DNA from: Burkholderia sp. BCC0506
GTDB lineage: Bacteria > Pseudomonadota > Gammaproteobacteria > Burkholderiales > Burkholderiaceae
Reading direction: 5' to 3'
DNA length: 64,000 nt
NCBI RefSeq assembly: GCF_902833145.1
Contig: NZ_CADFEN010000006.1
Location: 186,001-250,000, forward strand
Under the pieces are notes generated by a model that saw nothing but the letters and a program-made list of their open reading frames with translations, was not told the DNA's origin and ran no database searches. This document shows positions 37,016-48,536 of this stretch, piece by piece. A program made the position numbers and the translations under genes. Numbering within the stretch: the first letter of the stretch is position 1; each line of letters starts with the position of its first letter.

Positions 37016-38092
37016 TCAGGCCCGCGCGAAGCGAATCATCCCGTCGTCGCCCTGCTCGCGCACGAGTTCGCCCGCGAGCCACAGCAGGTTCAGGTGCGCG
37101 AGCGCCTCGCCGAGCGCGAACGTCATCTGGTGGATGTCGAGCTCGCGGCGGCGGAACATGATCGGCACGATGTCGGCGGCACTCATCGGCTGCTCCGCGC
37201 AGGCGACGCGCACTTCGGCCAGGCGCGCATCGTGGTGTTCGCGCAGCTGCGCGACACGCGTGCGCACGCCGCGGAACGGCTTGCCGTGCGACGGCAGCAC
37301 GAGCGTGCCGGGTGCCATCGTCTCGTAGCGGCCGAGCGATTCGAGGTACAGCGCAAGCGGGTTCGCTTCCGGCTCGAGGTCGAACACCGACACGTTGGTC
37401 GAAATGCGCGGCAGCACCATGTCGCCCGAAATCAGCACGCCGTCGGCTTCGCTGTGGAGCGCGCAATGTTCAGGCGAATGGCCGAAGCCGGTGACGACGC
37501 GCCACGTGCGCGCGCCGATCGTCACCGCGTCGCCGTCGCGCAGGCGCCGGTAGCGCGGCGGCACGGCCGGCACGAGATCCGAGTAGTAGCTGCGGCGGTT
37601 GCGCAGCTTGTCGAGCGCGGCCGGATCGGTCAGCCCGTGGCGCGCGAAGTGCTCGGCGGCAGCCGCGCCGCCGGCGTTCGACCCGTTGCCGGCCGCCATC
37701 AGGCAGCCGAACAGGTATTCGCCGAGCGTCATCCACAGCCGCACGTTCCAGCGGCCCTTGTCGCCGCCCTCGCACAGCCAGTTCGCCAGGCCGAAGTGAT
37801 CGGGGTGGCAGTGCGTGACGAGCACGCGCAGCACGGGCAAGCCGTCGAGCTGCGTGTCGAAGATCTGCTCCCAGTGCGTGCGGATCGCGTCCGACGCGAT
37901 CCCGCAATCGACGATCGTCCAGCCGGCCTGCCCGTCGATCTCGTCGCGCAGCAGCCAGAGATTGATGTGATCGAGCGAGAACGGCAGCGGCATGCGCAGC
38001 CAGCGCACGCCGGGCGCGACCTCGAACGTGTCGCCCACGGCGGGCAGCGTATCGGCGAAGGGGTAGTCGAGTTGGTGTTCCAGGGCGTTCAT
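37016..38092 (-). CDS. Metallo-beta-lactamase-fold hydrolase
   Basis: This 358-aa protein carries the metal-binding signature H94-C-H96-P-D98-H99 (VTHCHPDHFG), followed by downstream ligand regions GFGHSPEHCALHSE, VLISGDMVLP and LPSHGKPF. The C-terminal helical extension (residues about 270-358) resembles that of LACTB2 and glyoxalase-II-like hydrolases. The likely reaction is hydrolysis of a thioester or similar substrate, but the substrate is unknown. It has no signal peptide. The gene is divergent from aceK across about 300 bp. Confidence 0.85.
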   Translation of the reverse strand: MNALEHQLDYPFADTLPAVGDTFEVAPGVRWLRMPLPFSLDHINLWLLRDEIDGQAGWTIVDCGIASDAIRTHWEQIFDTQLDGLPVLRVLVTHCHPDHFGLANWLCEGGDKGRWNVRLWMTLGEYLFGCLMAAGNGSNAGGAAAAEHFARHGLTDPAALDKLRNRRSYYSDLVPAVPPRYRRLRDGDAVTIGARTWRVVTGFGHSPEHCALHSEADGVLISGDMVLPRISTNVSVFDLEPEANPLALYLESLGRYETMAPGTLVLPSHGKPFRGVRTRVAQLREHHDARLAEVRVACAEQPMSAADIVPIMFRRRELDIHQMTFALGEALAHLNLLWLAGELVREQGDDGMIRFARA

Positions 38093-38395
38093 CGGTGGGG
38101 CGTCTCGTCGTTATCGTGCGAATGCGCGCCGGCGGCAGGCCGCGGCGGGCGGTGCGTCGATTCTATCGCCGTCGCGCGAAACGCGTGACCGGCGCCCTGC
38201 CGCCCGCCAAAAAAGTTCGTGCCAGAATCGGTCCCGTACCCGTATCTTTACGCGAAGATGCACCGAACGGCGCCCAACGACGACCAACACGCCGATTGAA
38301 GACCGCTCGCGCCTCGCCGCGGAAGTCATTGAAACGCCGACTTGGGCGCTAAAATGGCGAGTGCTTACAGCCCCTCCCGAACGAGCCTGCACGCG
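38093..38395. promoter_or_regulatory. Divergent region between the MBL-fold gene and aceK
   Basis: This 303-bp gap has no convincing gene. A possible aceK promoter is TTGAAA at 38329-38334 with TAAAAT at 38350-38355. The 15-bp spacer is short, so confidence is low. If used, transcription would begin near 38362, which supports translation from 38396 rather than the in-frame ATG at 38354. Confidence 0.3.
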
Positions 38396-40213
38396 ATGAA
38401 TCACTTCCCCAAACTGCTGTCGTCGCAGATCGGTTTCGACGTCGCGCAGACGATGCTCGAATACTTCGATCGCCATTACCGGATCTTCCGCGAAGCGGCG
38501 GTCGACGCGAAGACGCTGTACGAGCGCGGCGACTGGCACGGGCTGCAGCGGCTCGCGCGCGAGCGGATCACGTCGTACGACGAGCGCGTGAAGGAATGCG
38601 TCGAGGTGCTGGAGGACGAATACGACGCGGAGAACATCGACGACGAAGTGTGGCAGCAGATCAAGCTGCACTACATCGGCCTGCTCACGTCGCACCGCCA
38701 GCCCGAGTGCGCGGAAACCTTCTTCAATTCGGTGTGCTGCAAGATCCTGCACCGCTCGTATTTCAACAACGATTTCATCTTCGTGCGCCCGGCGATCTCG
38801 ACCGAGTATCTGGAGAACGACGAGCCGGCCGCGAAACCGACGTACCGCGCGTACTATCCGGGCACCGACGGGCTCGCGGTCACGCTCGAGCGCATCGTCA
38901 CGAACTTCCAGCTCGAGCCGGCGTTCGAGGATCTCACGCGCGACATCGGCTGCGTGATGCAGGCGATCGACGACGAATTCGGCCACTTCGACGCAGCGCC
39001 GAATTTCCAGATCCACGTGCTGTCGTCGCTGTTCTTCCGCAACAAAAGCGCGTACATCATCGGCCGCATCATCAACGCCGACCGCGTGCTGCCGTTCGCG
39101 GTGCCGATCCGCCACGTGCGCCCGGGCCTGCTCGCGCTCGACACCGTGCTGCTGCGCCGCGAGCAACTGCAGATCATCTTCAGCTTCTCGCATTCGTACT
39201 TCCTCGTCGACATGGGCGTGCCGTCCGCGTACGTCGAGTTCCTGTGCACGATCATGCCGGGCAAGCCGAAGGCCGAGATCTACACGTCGGTGGGGCTGCA
39301 GAAGCAGGGCAAGAACCTGTTCTACCGCGACCTGCTGCACCACCTGTCGCATTCGAGCGACCGCTTCATCATCGCGCCCGGCATCAAGGGCCTCGTGATG
39401 CTCGTGTTCACGCTGCCGTCGTTCCCGTACGTGTTCAAGATCATCAAGGATCACTTCCCCCCGCCGAAGGAAACGACGCGCGCGCAGATCATGGAGAAGT
39501 ACCAGCTCGTGAAGCGCCACGACCGCCTCGGGCGGATGGCCGACACGCTCGAGTATTCGAGCGTCGCGCTGCCGCTCGCGCGGCTCGATCACGCGCTCGT
39601 GCGCGAACTCGAGAAGGAAGTGCCGTCGCTGCTCGAATACGAGGACGACAACCTCGTGATCAAGCACCTGTACATCGAGCGCCGGATGACGCCGCTGAAC
39701 CTGTACCTGCAGAACGGCAGCGACGCGGACGTCGAGCACGGCGTGAAGGAATACGGCAACGCGGTGAAGGAGTTGATGAAGGCGAACATCTTCCCCGGCG
39801 ACATGCTGTACAAGAACTTCGGCGTCACGCGCCACGGCCGCGTCGTGTTCTACGACTACGACGAGATCGAATACCTGACCGACTGCAACGTGCGGCGCGT
39901 GCCGCCGCCGCGCAACGAGGAAGACGAGCTGTCCGGCGAACCGTGGTATACCGTCGGCCCGCACGACATCTTTCCGGAAACCTACGGGCCGTTCCTGCTC
40001 GGCGACCCGCGCGTGCGCGACGTGTTCATGAAGCATCATGCGGACTTCTTCGATCCCGCGCTGTGGCAGGCGAGCAAGGACAAGCTGATGCAGGGCGAAC
40101 TGCCCGATTTCTATCCATACGACGCAGCCCTGCGCTTTTGCGTGCGCTACCCCGCGCGCTACGGCGAGACGGGCCGCGACGACGGCGCGGGCGACGCGCA
40201 GCGCGCCGCCTGA
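38396..40213 (+). CDS. aceK: Isocitrate dehydrogenase kinase/phosphatase AceK
   Basis: This 605-aa protein, starting [20 protein letters not shown], matches the usual length and N-terminus of AceK. It switches isocitrate dehydrogenase off and on by phosphorylation, sending carbon to the glyoxylate shunt during growth on acetate or fatty acids. Visible family blocks include [20 protein letters not shown] (nucleotide loop), [20 protein letters not shown] and the kinase-like [20 protein letters not shown] near residue 480. An ATG at 38354 would add 14 residues without family support. No isocitrate lyase gene lies in the window, so this is a stand-alone copy. Confidence 0.95.
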   Translation: MNHFPKLLSSQIGFDVAQTMLEYFDRHYRIFREAAVDAKTLYERGDWHGLQRLARERITSYDERVKECVEVLEDEYDAENIDDEVWQQIKLHYIGLLTSHRQPECAETFFNSVCCKILHRSYFNNDFIFVRPAISTEYLENDEPAAKPTYRAYYPGTDGLAVTLERIVTNFQLEPAFEDLTRDIGCVMQAIDDEFGHFDAAPNFQIHVLSSLFFRNKSAYIIGRIINADRVLPFAVPIRHVRPGLLALDTVLLRREQLQIIFSFSHSYFLVDMGVPSAYVEFLCTIMPGKPKAEIYTSVGLQKQGKNLFYRDLLHHLSHSSDRFIIAPGIKGLVMLVFTLPSFPYVFKIIKDHFPPPKETTRAQIMEKYQLVKRHDRLGRMADTLEYSSVALPLARLDHALVRELEKEVPSLLEYEDDNLVIKHLYIERRMTPLNLYLQNGSDADVEHGVKEYGNAVKELMKANIFPGDMLYKNFGVTRHGRVVFYDYDEIEYLTDCNVRRVPPPRNEEDELSGEPWYTVGPHDIFPETYGPFLLGDPRVRDVFMKHHADFFDPALWQASKDKLMQGELPDFYPYDAALRFCVRYPARYGETGRDDGAGDAQRAA

Positions 40214-40268
40214 CGCCGGCGACACCGAAACCGATATCGACCGATTTCCGCCAACGGAAGCCACACCG

Positions 40269-41036
40269 ATGACTACCCAAGACAATCCGCTTTCACATCT
40301 GTTCGACAACAACGATGCCTGGGTCAAGCGCCAGCTCGCCGACGATCCCGATTTCTTCGCGCGGCTCGCCGACCAGCAGGCGCCGGAATATCTGTGGATC
40401 GGCTGCTCGGATTCGCGCGTGCCGGCGAACCAGATCATCGGCCTGCCGCCGGGCGAAGTGTTCGTGCATCGCAACATCGCGAACGTCGTCGTGCACAGCG
40501 ACCTGAACTGCCTGTCGGTGATCCAGTTCGCGGTCGACATCCTGCGCGTGAAGCACATCATGGTCGTCGGCCACTACGGCTGCTCGGGCGTGAACGCGGC
40601 GCTGCACAACCGCCGTGTCGGCCTCGCGGACAACTGGCTGCATCACGTGCAGGACGTGCGCGAGCGCCATGCGGCGCTGCTCGACGAATGGCCCGTCGGC
40701 GAAGCACGGTACCGCCGCCTGATCGAGCTGAATGCGATCGAACAGGTCGTCAACGTGTGCCGCACCACGATCGTCAACGACGCATGGGCACGCGGCCAGT
40801 CGCTCACCGTGCACGGGCTCGTGTACGGCGTGCACGACGGGCGGATGCGCAACCTCGGGATGTCCGTGTCGAACTTCGACGCGCTCGACGCAACCTACAA
40901 GCGCTGCGTGGCGGCGCTGACCGCACGCGGCCAGCACGCGCCCGACAACGACATGGTCGCGGCGGACGCCGCGCGGCTCGAAGGCGTCGCGCAGGCGGTC
41001 GCCGCCACGCTGAAGCCGTGCGACGACGCGCAGTAA
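40269..41036 (+). CDS. can: Beta-class carbonic anhydrase
   Basis: This 255-aa protein shows the full zinc site: C46-x-D48-x-R50 in WIGCSDSRV, H102 and C105 in GHYGCSG. It interconverts CO2 and bicarbonate in the cytosol and so supplies bicarbonate to carboxylases, which may matter for the biotin-dependent carboxylase further on. The RNLGMSVSNFDALD tail is typical of the Can/YadF subgroup. It begins 55 bp after aceK on the same strand and may be co-transcribed. All catalytic residues are present. Confidence 0.94.
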   Translation: MTTQDNPLSHLFDNNDAWVKRQLADDPDFFARLADQQAPEYLWIGCSDSRVPANQIIGLPPGEVFVHRNIANVVVHSDLNCLSVIQFAVDILRVKHIMVVGHYGCSGVNAALHNRRVGLADNWLHHVQDVRERHAALLDEWPVGEARYRRLIELNAIEQVVNVCRTTIVNDAWARGQSLTVHGLVYGVHDGRMRNLGMSVSNFDALDATYKRCVAALTARGQHAPDNDMVAADAARLEGVAQAVAATLKPCDDAQ

Positions 41037-41149
41037 TGCGCCAGTGACGCGCCAGCCGCCTGGCGGCGGCTGCCATGCGGACGCGGCACGCATCGGACGG
41101 ATCTGACACCGGCACTGCCTCGGCGGCGCCAACCAAAGGAGCGACGGGC

Positions 41150-41827
41150 ATGAAAACCGTATTGATCGTCGGCGCATCGCGCGGCCTCGGCCGCGAATTC
41201 GTCCGGCAATACCGGCGCGATGGCTGGAACGTGATCGCCACCGCGCGCGACGCGGCGTCGCTCGACGCGCTGCGCGCGCTCGGCGCGCAGGCGCATGCGC
41301 TCGACATCGCGCAGCCCGAACAGATCGCCGCGCTCGGCTGGAAGCTCGACGGCGAGCGGCTCGATGCGGCCGTGCTCGTGTCCGGCGTGTACGGGCCGCG
41401 CACCGAAGGCGTCGAGACGATCACCGCCGAGGATTTCGACGCGGTGATGCATACCAACGTGCGCGGGCCGATGCAGTTGCTGCCGATCCTGCTGCCGCTC
41501 GTCGAGGACGCGCGCGGCGTGCTGGCCGTCGTGTCGAGCCGGATGGGCAGCATCGCCGAGGCGACCGGTACGACCGGCTGGCTGTACCGCGCGAGCAAGG
41601 CCGCGCTGAACGACGCGTTGCGTATCGCCTCGCTGCAGACGCGCCATGCGGCGTGCATTTCGCTGCATCCCGGCTGGGTGCGCACCGACATGGGCGGCGC
41701 GCAGGCCGCGATCGATCCGGAAACGAGCGTGACCGGCATGCGTCGCGTCATCGCCGAATCCGGCTCGGACGTGTCGCAGGCGAATGGTCGGTTCTTCCAG
41801 TACGACGGCGTCGAGCTGAGCTGGTGA
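41150..41827 (+). CDS. Short-chain dehydrogenase/reductase
   Basis: This 225-aa protein starts at the ATG at 41150 after AAAGGAG. The upstream in-frame ATG at 41075 would add an unlikely low-complexity leader. It has the Rossmann cofactor motif TVLIVGASRGLGREFVRQY (GxxxGxG), a VVSSRMGS catalytic-Ser region and the YRASKAAL active site (Y-x-x-x-K). The LHPGWVRTDMGG motif follows as in the carbonyl-reductase-like SDRs. The substrate is unknown. It is cytosolic, with no sign of an operon beyond orientation. Confidence 0.88.
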   Translation: MKTVLIVGASRGLGREFVRQYRRDGWNVIATARDAASLDALRALGAQAHALDIAQPEQIAALGWKLDGERLDAAVLVSGVYGPRTEGVETITAEDFDAVMHTNVRGPMQLLPILLPLVEDARGVLAVVSSRMGSIAEATGTTGWLYRASKAALNDALRIASLQTRHAACISLHPGWVRTDMGGAQAAIDPETSVTGMRRVIAESGSDVSQANGRFFQYDGVELSW

Positions 41828-41865
41828 GCGCGCCGGTAACCGGACGTTGTTAATTCACATTTCGC

Positions 41866-42300
41866 ATGATTTTGAACCGACCCGACGCGTGCCCGTGCGG
41901 CGGCGCGTCCCCCGCGCCGGCCAGGACGCCGGCGCCACGCTATGCGGCCTGCTGCGGCCGCTTCATCGATGGCGGGCAAGCCGCCCCGACCGCACTCGAG
42001 TTGATGCGTTCGCGGTACAGCGCGTACGTGCTCGGCGCGACCGATTACCTGCGCGCGACGTGGGCCGCGCGCACCTGCCCGCCCGATCTCGACACCGACC
42101 CCACGGCGCCGGACGCGCCGCGCTGGCTCGGTCTCGCGGTCAAACGCCACGTGCCGCTCGACGACCGGCATGCGGAGGTCGAATTCGTGGCCCGCTACAA
42201 GGTCGGCGGACGCGCGTACCGGCTGCACGAGACGAGCCGCTTCGAGCGCGACGAGCAGGGATTCTGGCGCTATGTCGACGGTGAAGTAAGTGAACGCTGA
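41866..42300 (+). CDS. YchJ-like (UPF0225) protein
   Basis: This 144-aa protein has the YchJ layout. An N-terminal Cys cluster (ACPCGG and AACCGRFIDGG) is like a SEC-C metal-binding motif. The conserved ELMRSRYSAYVLGATDYLRA helix and a C-terminal beta part (VEFVARYKVGGRAYRLHETS) follow. The linker between the Cys pairs holds a Pro/Ala expansion (PAPARTPAP) that shorter homologues lack. Function is unknown. The gene begins 38 bp after the SDR gene. Confidence 0.85.
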   Translation: MILNRPDACPCGGASPAPARTPAPRYAACCGRFIDGGQAAPTALELMRSRYSAYVLGATDYLRATWAARTCPPDLDTDPTAPDAPRWLGLAVKRHVPLDDRHAEVEFVARYKVGGRAYRLHETSRFERDEQGFWRYVDGEVSER

Positions 42301-42406
42301 CAAATAGTTGCCGTGTCAGACGCCGGGTTATTCCCGCATTGCACAACCCGATTTTGTCGGGCTAGGATGACCTCGAATTGGTCATGTTGCATGGCAGGGC
42401 TTACGA

Positions 42407-43675
42407 ATGGCGTTCAGCAAGGTATTGGTGGGATGGATGGCGGCCTGTGCGCTGTCGGCCGCTCAGGCCGGTACGCTGCCGAGCGCCAATACGGGTGCGG
42501 GCGCCGCCGGGTCGCTCGCCCACGCCGAGCACTTCGACTACGCCGACTCGAACCTGCCGCAGGTCGCCGCCGACCTGAACGAACAGATTCTCCGCATTCC
42601 GGCCGACGCGTCGGGCGCCGTCACGCTCGAGGCCACGCTCTTCAAGCCGAACGGCCCCGGCCCGTTCCCGCTCGTCGTCTTCAACCACGGTAAAAATACC
42701 GGCGATCTCCATCAGCAGCCGCGCAGCCGGCCGCTCGCGTTCGCGCGCGAATTCGTGCGCCGCGGCTATGCGGTGATCGCGCCGAATCGCCAGGGCTTCG
42801 CCGGTTCGGACGGCACGTATCAGCAGGAAGGCTGCAACGTCGGCAAGAACGGCCTCGCGCAGGCCGCCGACGTCGATGCGACGGTGCGCTACATGTCGCG
42901 CCAGCCGTACGTCGATGCGTCGCGCATCGTCGTCGCCGGCACGTCGCATGGCGGGCTCGTGTCGGTCGCCTACGGCACCGAAGCCGCGGCGGGCGTGCGC
43001 GGCATCATCAACTTCTCCGGCGGACTGCGCCAGGACCTCTGCGACGGCTGGCAGCGCAACCTCGTCGACGCGTTCGACCAGTACGGCGCGCACACGGCCG
43101 TGCGGTCGCTGTGGCTGTACGGCGACAACGATTCGGTGTGGACGCCCGCGCTCGTCGCGCAAATGCACGATGCGTACGTGTCGCACGGCACGCAGGCGCA
43201 ATTCATCGATTTCGGCCGCTACAAGGACGACGCCCATCGGCTGATCGTCGACCGCGACGGCGTGCCCGTGTGGTGGCCGGCCGTGCACGCGTTCCTCGCC
43301 GAACTGAACCTGCCGACCGCGGTGCGCTATGCGGTCGTAAGCCCGCACGAGCCGAAGGCCAGCGGCTATGCGTCGATCGACGCGGTCAACGCGGTGCCGT
43401 ACGTCGACGAAGCCGGCCGCGAAGGCTATCGCCGCTTCCTGAACCAGCATCCGAGCCGCGCGTTCGCGGTGTCGTCGGAAGGCGCGTGGTCGTGGGCCGA
43501 AGGCGGCGACGATCCGATGGCGCTCGCGCTCGACAACTGCGCGAAGCAAGGCGCGGGCACGTGCCGGCTGTATGCGGTCAACGATCGCGTCGTGTGGAAC
43601 GACAACACGACGCAGACGGCCGACAACGGCGACGCCACCCGCGACACCGATACGCGCGCACTGGCTTCGCGCTGA
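42407..43675 (+). CDS. Exported alpha/beta hydrolase (dienelactone-hydrolase-like)
   Basis: This 422-aa protein begins with a signal peptide (KVLVGWMAACALSAAQA, cleavage near residue 22). An alpha/beta-hydrolase core follows with FPLVVFNHG, RGYAVIAPNRQGFAGSDGTY and the nucleophile elbow GTSHGG (Ser near residue 187). Candidate Asp and His lie in LYGDNDSVW and KDDAHRLI. It should act in the periplasm or outside the cell as an esterase or peptidase-like enzyme. The C-terminal part (after about 320) repeats parts of the style of the lid and has GYRRFLNQHPSRAFAVSSEG. The substrate is unknown. Confidence 0.82.
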   Translation: MAFSKVLVGWMAACALSAAQAGTLPSANTGAGAAGSLAHAEHFDYADSNLPQVAADLNEQILRIPADASGAVTLEATLFKPNGPGPFPLVVFNHGKNTGDLHQQPRSRPLAFAREFVRRGYAVIAPNRQGFAGSDGTYQQEGCNVGKNGLAQAADVDATVRYMSRQPYVDASRIVVAGTSHGGLVSVAYGTEAAAGVRGIINFSGGLRQDLCDGWQRNLVDAFDQYGAHTAVRSLWLYGDNDSVWTPALVAQMHDAYVSHGTQAQFIDFGRYKDDAHRLIVDRDGVPVWWPAVHAFLAELNLPTAVRYAVVSPHEPKASGYASIDAVNAVPYVDEAGREGYRRFLNQHPSRAFAVSSEGAWSWAEGGDDPMALALDNCAKQGAGTCRLYAVNDRVVWNDNTTQTADNGDATRDTDTRALASR

Positions 43676-44144
43676 CGACCGACGCGCGGCAGGTCGTACG
43701 CCGCACGCGCTGTTCCGCCTTTTCGCTTCCGTTGCCGTTCTCCCGATCGCACGCTTGTCGTGCGGCTCGTCGCATGCCGTTCGGCCAGCCTGATTGCGTG
43801 CCGATTCCCCCTGCCGTTCCACGACCATCCGTCGCGCACGACGCCCCGCCCGCCGGTAATGCGCTTCGTTCCCCGATTTTTCGCCCGCGCGCCGCGCGCC
43901 GCCCCACGATTTTTTCTGTCGGGGGGTGTCACTCGAACGTCGTCATCTGCACGCATTTCACCCGATCCGCCGCGTTCCGTTCCGAGCGCCCCCGAACTGC
44001 GCCGAACTCCCGCCCAGCAAGGCTGTGCGGCGTTTGTAACCGCTAGTGCAACGTCCGGCGGAACACGCTAATCTCTGCGCGTTTCGTATCCCGCCGCGCG
44101 GCGCCCGTCGATACCGCGCGGCCGTTTTACCCCCCGGAGTCGCC
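43676..44144. promoter_or_regulatory. Upstream region of the biotin operon
   Basis: This 469-bp stretch has no convincing gene. Short open frames show no coding pattern. A weak ribosome-binding site (CCGGAG, near 44134) precedes the TTG start of bioA. A half-match to a biotin-repressor site (TTGTAACC at about 44034) is present without the expected partner half. The promoter must lie here, but I cannot place it. Confidence 0.3.
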
Positions 44145-45487
44145 TTGAGTACGCCAGCCACCGACGACTGGGTCGCGCGCAGCCTGCGCGCGGTCTGGCA
44201 TCCCTGCACCCAGATGAAGCATCACGAGCGCCTGCCGCTCGTCCCCGTCGCGCGCGGCGCGGGCGTATGGTTGTACGACCGCGACGGCCGCCGCTACTTC
44301 GACGCGATCAGCTCGTGGTGGGTCAACCTGTTCGGCCATGCGAACCCGGACATCAACGCGGCGCTGAAGGACCAGCTCGACACGCTCGAGCACGCGATGC
44401 TCGCCGGCTGCACGCATGAACCCGCGATCGAGCTTGCCGAACGGCTGCACGCGCTCACCGCGCGCACGCTCGGCCACGCGTTCTTCGCGTCGGACGGCGC
44501 GTCGGCCGTCGAGATCGCGCTGAAGATGAGCTTCCACGCGTGGCGCAATCGTGGCCGCGCGAACAAACAGGAATTCGTCTGCGTCGCGAACAGCTATCAC
44601 GGCGAGACGATCGGCGCGCTCGGCGTGACCGACGTCGCGCTGTTCAAGGATGCGTACGACCCGCTGATCCGCCACGCGCACGTGGTCGCGTCGCCCGATG
44701 CGCGCGGCGCGCTGCCGGGCGAGACGGCCGCCGACGTCGCGGGCCGCGCGCTCGCGGACGTGCGGCGCCTGTTCGTCGAACGCGGCGACCGGATCGCCGC
44801 GCTGATCGTCGAGCCGCTCGTGCAGTGCGCGGCCGGCATGGCGATGCACGATCCGTCATACGTGCGCGGGCTGCGCGCGCTGTGCGACGAATTCGGCGTG
44901 CACCTGATCGCCGACGAGATCGCGGTCGGCTGCGGCCGCACAGGCACCTTCTTCGCGTGCGAGCAGGCCGGCGTCTGGCCCGATTTCATGTGCCTGTCGA
45001 AAGGGATCAGCGGCGGCTACCTGCCGCTGTCGCTGGTGCTCACGCGCGACGACGTGTTCGCGGCGTTCTACGACGACGACACGACGCGCGGCTTCCTGCA
45101 CTCGCATTCGTACACCGGCAACCCGCTCGCGTGCCGCGCGGCCGTCGCGACGCTCGACCTGTTCGCGCGCGACGACGTGCTCGCGCGCAACGCCCGCAAA
45201 TCGGCGACGCTGCGCGCGGCGCTCGCGCCGCTCGACGCGCATCCGCACGTGCGCCACCTGCGCGAGCGCGGCACGCTGTTCGCGTTCGACGTCGCGCTCG
45301 GCGACGACGCGGCGCGCGGCTTCTCGCGGCGCTTCTTCGAACACGCGCTGACGCGCGAACTGCTGCTGCGCCCGATCGGCACGACCGTGTACCTGATGCC
45401 GCCGTACGTGATGAGCGACGACGACATCGCATGGCTCGCGCAGCGCACGCGCGACACGCTCGACGCCACGCTGGAGGACCTCGGCCG

Positions 45488-45491
<4 letters not shown>
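44145..45491 (+). CDS. bioA: Adenosylmethionine-8-amino-7-oxononanoate aminotransferase
   Basis: This 448-aa class III aminotransferase converts KAPA to DAPA in biotin synthesis with SAM as amino donor. It starts at TTG 44145 ([20 protein letters not shown]). No ATG lies nearby in frame, and this start fits the family N-terminus ending in WHPCTQM. Markers are [29 protein letters not shown], the [15 protein letters not shown] block and the PLP-lysine region [15 protein letters not shown]. The stop overlaps bioF by 4 bp. In many enterobacteria bioA is divergent from bioBFCD, but here all bio genes are collinear. Confidence 0.95.
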
Positions 45492-46671
<1,180 letters not shown>

Positions 46672-46675
<4 letters not shown>

Positions 46676-47394
46676 CCACCGTCCCGCTCTCCGTCTTCGT
46701 CACCGGCACCGACACCGAAATCGGCAAGACCTTCGTGTCGGCCGCGATGCTGCACGGCTTCGCGCGGCACGGCCTGCGCGCGGCCGCACTGAAGCCGGTC
46801 GCGGCCGGCGCGTACGAACGCGACGGCGTCTGGCGCAACGAGGATGCGGACCAGCTCGATGCCGCCGCGAACGTCGTGCTGCCGCCCGAGCTGCGCACGC
46901 CGTTCCTGCTGAAAGCGCCGGCCGCGCCGCACATCGTCGCCGCGCAGGAAGGCGTGACGCTCGACCTCGACACGATCGTCGCGTGCCATCGCGAAGCGAT
47001 GACGCGCGCGGACGTCGTCGTCGTCGAAGGCGTCGGCGGCTTTCGCGTGCCGCTGAACGACACGCAGGACACCGCCGATCTCGCGGTCGCGCTCGGCCTG
47101 CCCGTCGTGCTCGTCGTCGGCGTGCGGCTCGGCTGCATCAGCCACGCACTGCTGACGGCCGACGCGATACGCCAGCGCGGCCTCACGCTCGCGGGCTGGG
47201 TCGCGAACCACGTCGACCCGGCCATGTCGTTCGCCGACGAGAACGTCGCGACGATCGGCGACTGGCTCGCGCGCGAGCACCGCGCGCCATTGCTCGGCCG
47301 CATCGCGCACATGACGCCGGCCGCCCCCGAATCCGCCGCGGCGATGCTCGACATCGCCGCGCTCGTCGAGTCGCTGCGCGCCGCGCGGCATTGA
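46672..47394 (+). CDS. bioD: Dethiobiotin synthetase
   Basis: This 240-aa ATP-dependent enzyme closes the ureido ring of dethiobiotin from DAPA and CO2. The P-loop [10 protein letters not shown] lies at residues 11-20, followed by the [10 protein letters not shown] substrate block, [15 protein letters not shown] and the [13 protein letters not shown] motif. It shows no unusual features. It starts at the ATG within the end of bioF, and bioB follows after 42 bp with its own ribosome-binding site. A carbonic anhydrase gene nearby could supply CO2/bicarbonate, but that link is only positional. Confidence 0.95.
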
Positions 47395-47436
47395 CCCCAC
47401 CGATCCCCCCAATCCCGCCCAGGACAGGAAAACGAA

Positions 47437-48456
47437 ATGACCCAAGCCCAGACCGCCGCCGTGCAACCCGACGCGATCCCCGTAGCGGCGCCGACGCCGC
47501 AGCGCTGGCGCGTCGCCGACGTCGTCGCGCTGTTCGAGCTGCCGTTCAACGACCTGATGTTCCGCGCGCAGCAGGTGCATCGCGAGCACTTCGACGCGAA
47601 CGCGGTGCAGCTGTCGACGCTGCTGTCGATCAAGACGGGCGGCTGCGAGGAAGATTGCGGCTACTGCTCGCAGTCGTCGCACCACGACACGGGCCTGAAG
47701 GCCGAGAAACTGATGGACGTCGACGCGGTGCTCGACGCCGCGCGCGCGGCCAAGGCGAACGGCGCGAGCCGCTTCTGCATGGGCGCCGCGTGGCGCAACC
47801 CGAAGGAGCGCCACATGCCGGCGCTGACCGAAATGGTGCGCGGCGTGAAGGAGCTCGGCCTCGAGACCTGCATGACGCTCGGCATGCTCGAGGACGAACA
47901 GGCGCAGCAGCTCGCCGACGCGGGCCTCGACTACTACAACCACAACCTCGACACGTCGCCGGAGTTCTACGGCCAGGTGATCTCGACGCGTACGTACCAG
48001 GACCGCCTCGACACGCTCGACCGCGTGCGCGACGCGGGCATCAACGTGTGCTGCGGCGGCATCATCGGGATGGGCGAATCGCGCCGCGAACGCGCGGGCC
48101 TGATCTCGCAGCTCGCGAACCTGAACCCGTATCCGGAATCGGTGCCGATCAACAACCTGGTCGCGATCGAAGGCACGCCGCTCGAAGGCACGGCGCCGCT
48201 GGACCCGTTCGAGTTCGTGCGCACCATCGCGGTCGCGCGCATCACGATGCCGAAGGCCGTCGTGCGCCTGTCGGCCGGCCGCGAGCAGCTCGACGACGCG
48301 ATGCAGGCGATGTGCTTCCTCGCCGGTGCGAACTCGATGTTCTACGGCGACCAGCTGCTGACGACGAGCAACCCGCAGACGCAGCGCGACCGTGCGCTGT
48401 TCGAGCGCCTCGGGATTCGCGCGAGCCAGGCCGACGCGCTGTCGGAAAACGCGTAA
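47437..48456 (+). CDS. bioB: Biotin synthase (radical SAM)
   Basis: This 339-aa protein inserts sulfur into dethiobiotin. The radical-SAM cysteines are C70, C74 and C77 ([16 protein letters not shown]). Further family blocks are [44 protein letters not shown]-like [40 protein letters not shown] and [15 protein letters not shown]. The N-terminus is about 25 residues longer than in E. coli and Ala/Pro-rich. It is the last gene of the operon and ends at a strong terminator. Confidence 0.96.
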   Translation: MTQAQTAAVQPDAIPVAAPTPQRWRVADVVALFELPFNDLMFRAQQVHREHFDANAVQLSTLLSIKTGGCEEDCGYCSQSSHHDTGLKAEKLMDVDAVLDAARAAKANGASRFCMGAAWRNPKERHMPALTEMVRGVKELGLETCMTLGMLEDEQAQQLADAGLDYYNHNLDTSPEFYGQVISTRTYQDRLDTLDRVRDAGINVCCGGIIGMGESRRERAGLISQLANLNPYPESVPINNLVAIEGTPLEGTAPLDPFEFVRTIAVARITMPKAVVRLSAGREQLDDAMQAMCFLAGANSMFYGDQLLTTSNPQTQRDRALFERLGIRASQADALSENA

Positions 48457-48490
48457 GCGGTGACGGCCCGGGGGGCCGCGCCCGCCAATG

Positions 48491-48518
48491 AAAAAGCCGG
48501 GGCGCGCCCCGGCTTTTT
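48491..48518. terminator. Bidirectional rho-independent terminator after bioB
   Basis: This perfect palindrome has an A-tract, a GC-rich stem (GCCGGGGC/GCCCCGGC with a CG centre) and a T-tract. It lies between the bioB stop (48456) and the end of the convergent LysR gene (48537), so it can serve both directions. Confidence 0.93.
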
Positions 48519-48536
48519 CACGCCCGCGCGCACGGC

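Noticed and set aside
38111-40561. A long minus-strand open frame opposite aceK
   Set aside because: It is a shadow of aceK. Its product is Arg/His/Val-rich with no family features.
44034-44060. Possible BirA operator (TTGTAACC half-site) upstream of bioA
   Set aside because: The matching second half at the expected spacing is missing, so it may be a chance match.
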